Positions 63,286-64,000 of a stretch of DNA of 64,000 nt are shown here, piece by piece. Location of the stretch: NCBI GenBank assembly GCA_002382975.1, contig DFTB01000013.1:1-64000 (forward strand), in the 5' to 3' direction. The DNA comes from Fibrobacter sp. UBA4223 (lineage in GTDB: Bacteria > Fibrobacterota > Fibrobacteria > Fibrobacterales > Fibrobacteraceae). The notes below the pieces were generated by a model that saw only the letters and a list, made by a program, of their open reading frames with translations, searched no databases and was not told the origin of the DNA. The position numbers and the translations under genes are program-made. Each line of letters begins with the position of its first letter. Positions within the stretch are counted from its first letter, which is position 1.

Positions 63286-64000
63286 TCACTTTATGTTGCC
63301 CTTTTTCTGCTGTTCCTTTTCCCAATTCCGTGCATATTCTTCCGCCTCTTTTTGCAAAGTTTTCAGGCACTTGCGGAGCTGTAGAGCATATTTCTTGGGC
63401 ACTGGGAGCGAAGGGGGCATCACGTTAACCACGGCGGGGTGGTAATGTGAATAGCCGATTTCGCCATCTTTATCCATATCGTAATAAACGATAGAATAGC
63501 TGTCGTCAGTATCGTCCGGATGAACCCGCGGAATTTTTCCGAATGTCTTGCGATACCGTTTCCAGATCACCTTCATACGTTCCTTTGTCGGAGGCATTTG
63601 CCACACAATACCCAATTCGACAAAGCGTTCACCAGCAATCTCCACAATATCGCCTTCCTTAATAGGAATCGAGCTCAAGTCGCGTCCATAGAAACCGGTG
63701 TTTCCCAGGTCATCACCTTGGTCGTCATGCCAACGAATGCACGAAACCTTGCTCACCTGCCAAAGCGATCCGTCCCTGAGGTAGCGCCAAACCGTAAGAT
63801 AGTCACCCTTGCCTATCATACAGCCCAATGGTTTTTCCTCCACGACAAAACTGTAAAGCTTGCACCACCTTTCGGTATTAACCTCGCCCGCAATTCGCCT
63901 AACTCGCATTTCGGCCTCGCGCAATGTCCGAAAATAGCCCGTTTCCACACACCAGATGTCAACGCCCGGGAGGGCAGAACCGGCACGTTTCAATTCGTCC
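63286..64000 (-). CDS. Hypothetical protein, 5' end cut by the window edge
   Basis: The minus-strand frame stays open from the stop at 63286 to the window end at 64000. A TTG at 63993 could start it, but the frame runs on upstream, so the true start is probably outside. About 237 residues are visible: IWCVETGYFRTLREAEMRVR, KLYSFVVEEKPLGCM, VWRYLRDGSLWQVSKVSC, IPIKEGDIVEIAGERFVELG, and a Lys-rich helical end (LRKCLKTLQKEAEEYAR). The family is not recognised. No signal peptide in the visible part. Confidence 0.6.
   Translation of the reverse strand, partial: DELKRAGSALPGVDIWCVETGYFRTLREAEMRVRRIAGEVNTERWCKLYSFVVEEKPLGCMIGKGDYLTVWRYLRDGSLWQVSKVSCIRWHDDQGDDLGNTGFYGRDLSSIPIKEGDIVEIAGERFVELGIVWQMPPTKERMKVIWKRYRKTFGKIPRVHPDDTDDSYSIVYYDMDKDGEIGYSHYHPAVVNVMPPSLPVPKKYALQLRKCLKTLQKEAEEYARNWEKEQQKKGNIK

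Overview
The window looks like chromosomal DNA of a Fibrobacter-type bacterium. This is inferred from several things. There are tandem short-leader prepilins (MKKGFTLIE type) with Ser/Gly/Cys-rich tails. BspA-like 24-residue repeat proteins are present. The intergenic spaces are full of small palindromes (GATCCCCGC..GCGGGGATGAC, GTCATTCCGG.., GTCATTCTGGAGCG..GATAGAATCC). Protein-coding composition is moderate-GC and broken by AT-rich islands. No 16S rRNA or other species marker is present, so the genus is a judgement, not a proof.

Layout. 1-3.3 kb: a small metabolic cluster on the minus strand (MBL-fold protein with its own sigma70-type promoter, cyclophilin-like lipoprotein, alpha/beta-hydrolase lipoprotein, flavin reductase). 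3.4-10.4 kb: a first defence-type island with a broken DUF1016 nuclease gene, a RhuM/PLD-like protein, a single-chain type ISP-like restriction-modification enzyme and an unrecognised gene. 11-48 kb: mostly housekeeping. It holds a LysR regulator, hrpA and hrpB helicases, a HAD phosphatase/inositol phosphatase/zinc-ribbon operon, and a cobalamin riboswitch with a TonB receptor and a propeller lipoprotein. It also holds two prepilins, nudC, sfsA, putP, fabZ, a tRNA-Glu, a PpiD-like chaperone, nadB, a Ser/Thr kinase, a CvpA protein, an MtaD-like deaminase, a Ca/Na antiporter, an outer-membrane protein, pepA, an adenylate cyclase and a choice-of-anchor I protein. The stretch ends in two BspA-repeat proteins. 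48.6-63 kb: a second, partly AT-rich island. It has an operon of WYL regulator, PD-(D/E)XK-like protein, DUF2779 nuclease/exonuclease and GIY-YIG nuclease. It also has a double-AAA ATPase, an Rpn-type nuclease, a fused nuclease-methylase-specificity enzyme and a DUF4143 ATPase.

The most interesting observation is a roughly 170-nt structured RNA element present three times (9095-9263 minus, 10491-10657 minus, 58079-58245 plus). Each copy lies 60-115 nt upstream of, and in the same orientation as, the ISP-type RM gene, the unrecognised 227-aa gene and the fused RM gene. Its stems are kept by compensatory changes while the joining sequences stay constant. Its 3' end (CCACGCC plus a U run) can pair with an internal GGCGUGG, so it could work as an attenuator or be a free small RNA.

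A second theme is that the genome's small intergenic palindromes also sit in frame inside coding genes (hrpA three times, hrpB three segments, the ISP-type enzyme once, the signal-peptide region of a lipoprotein once). This resembles what is known for Rickettsia palindromic elements.
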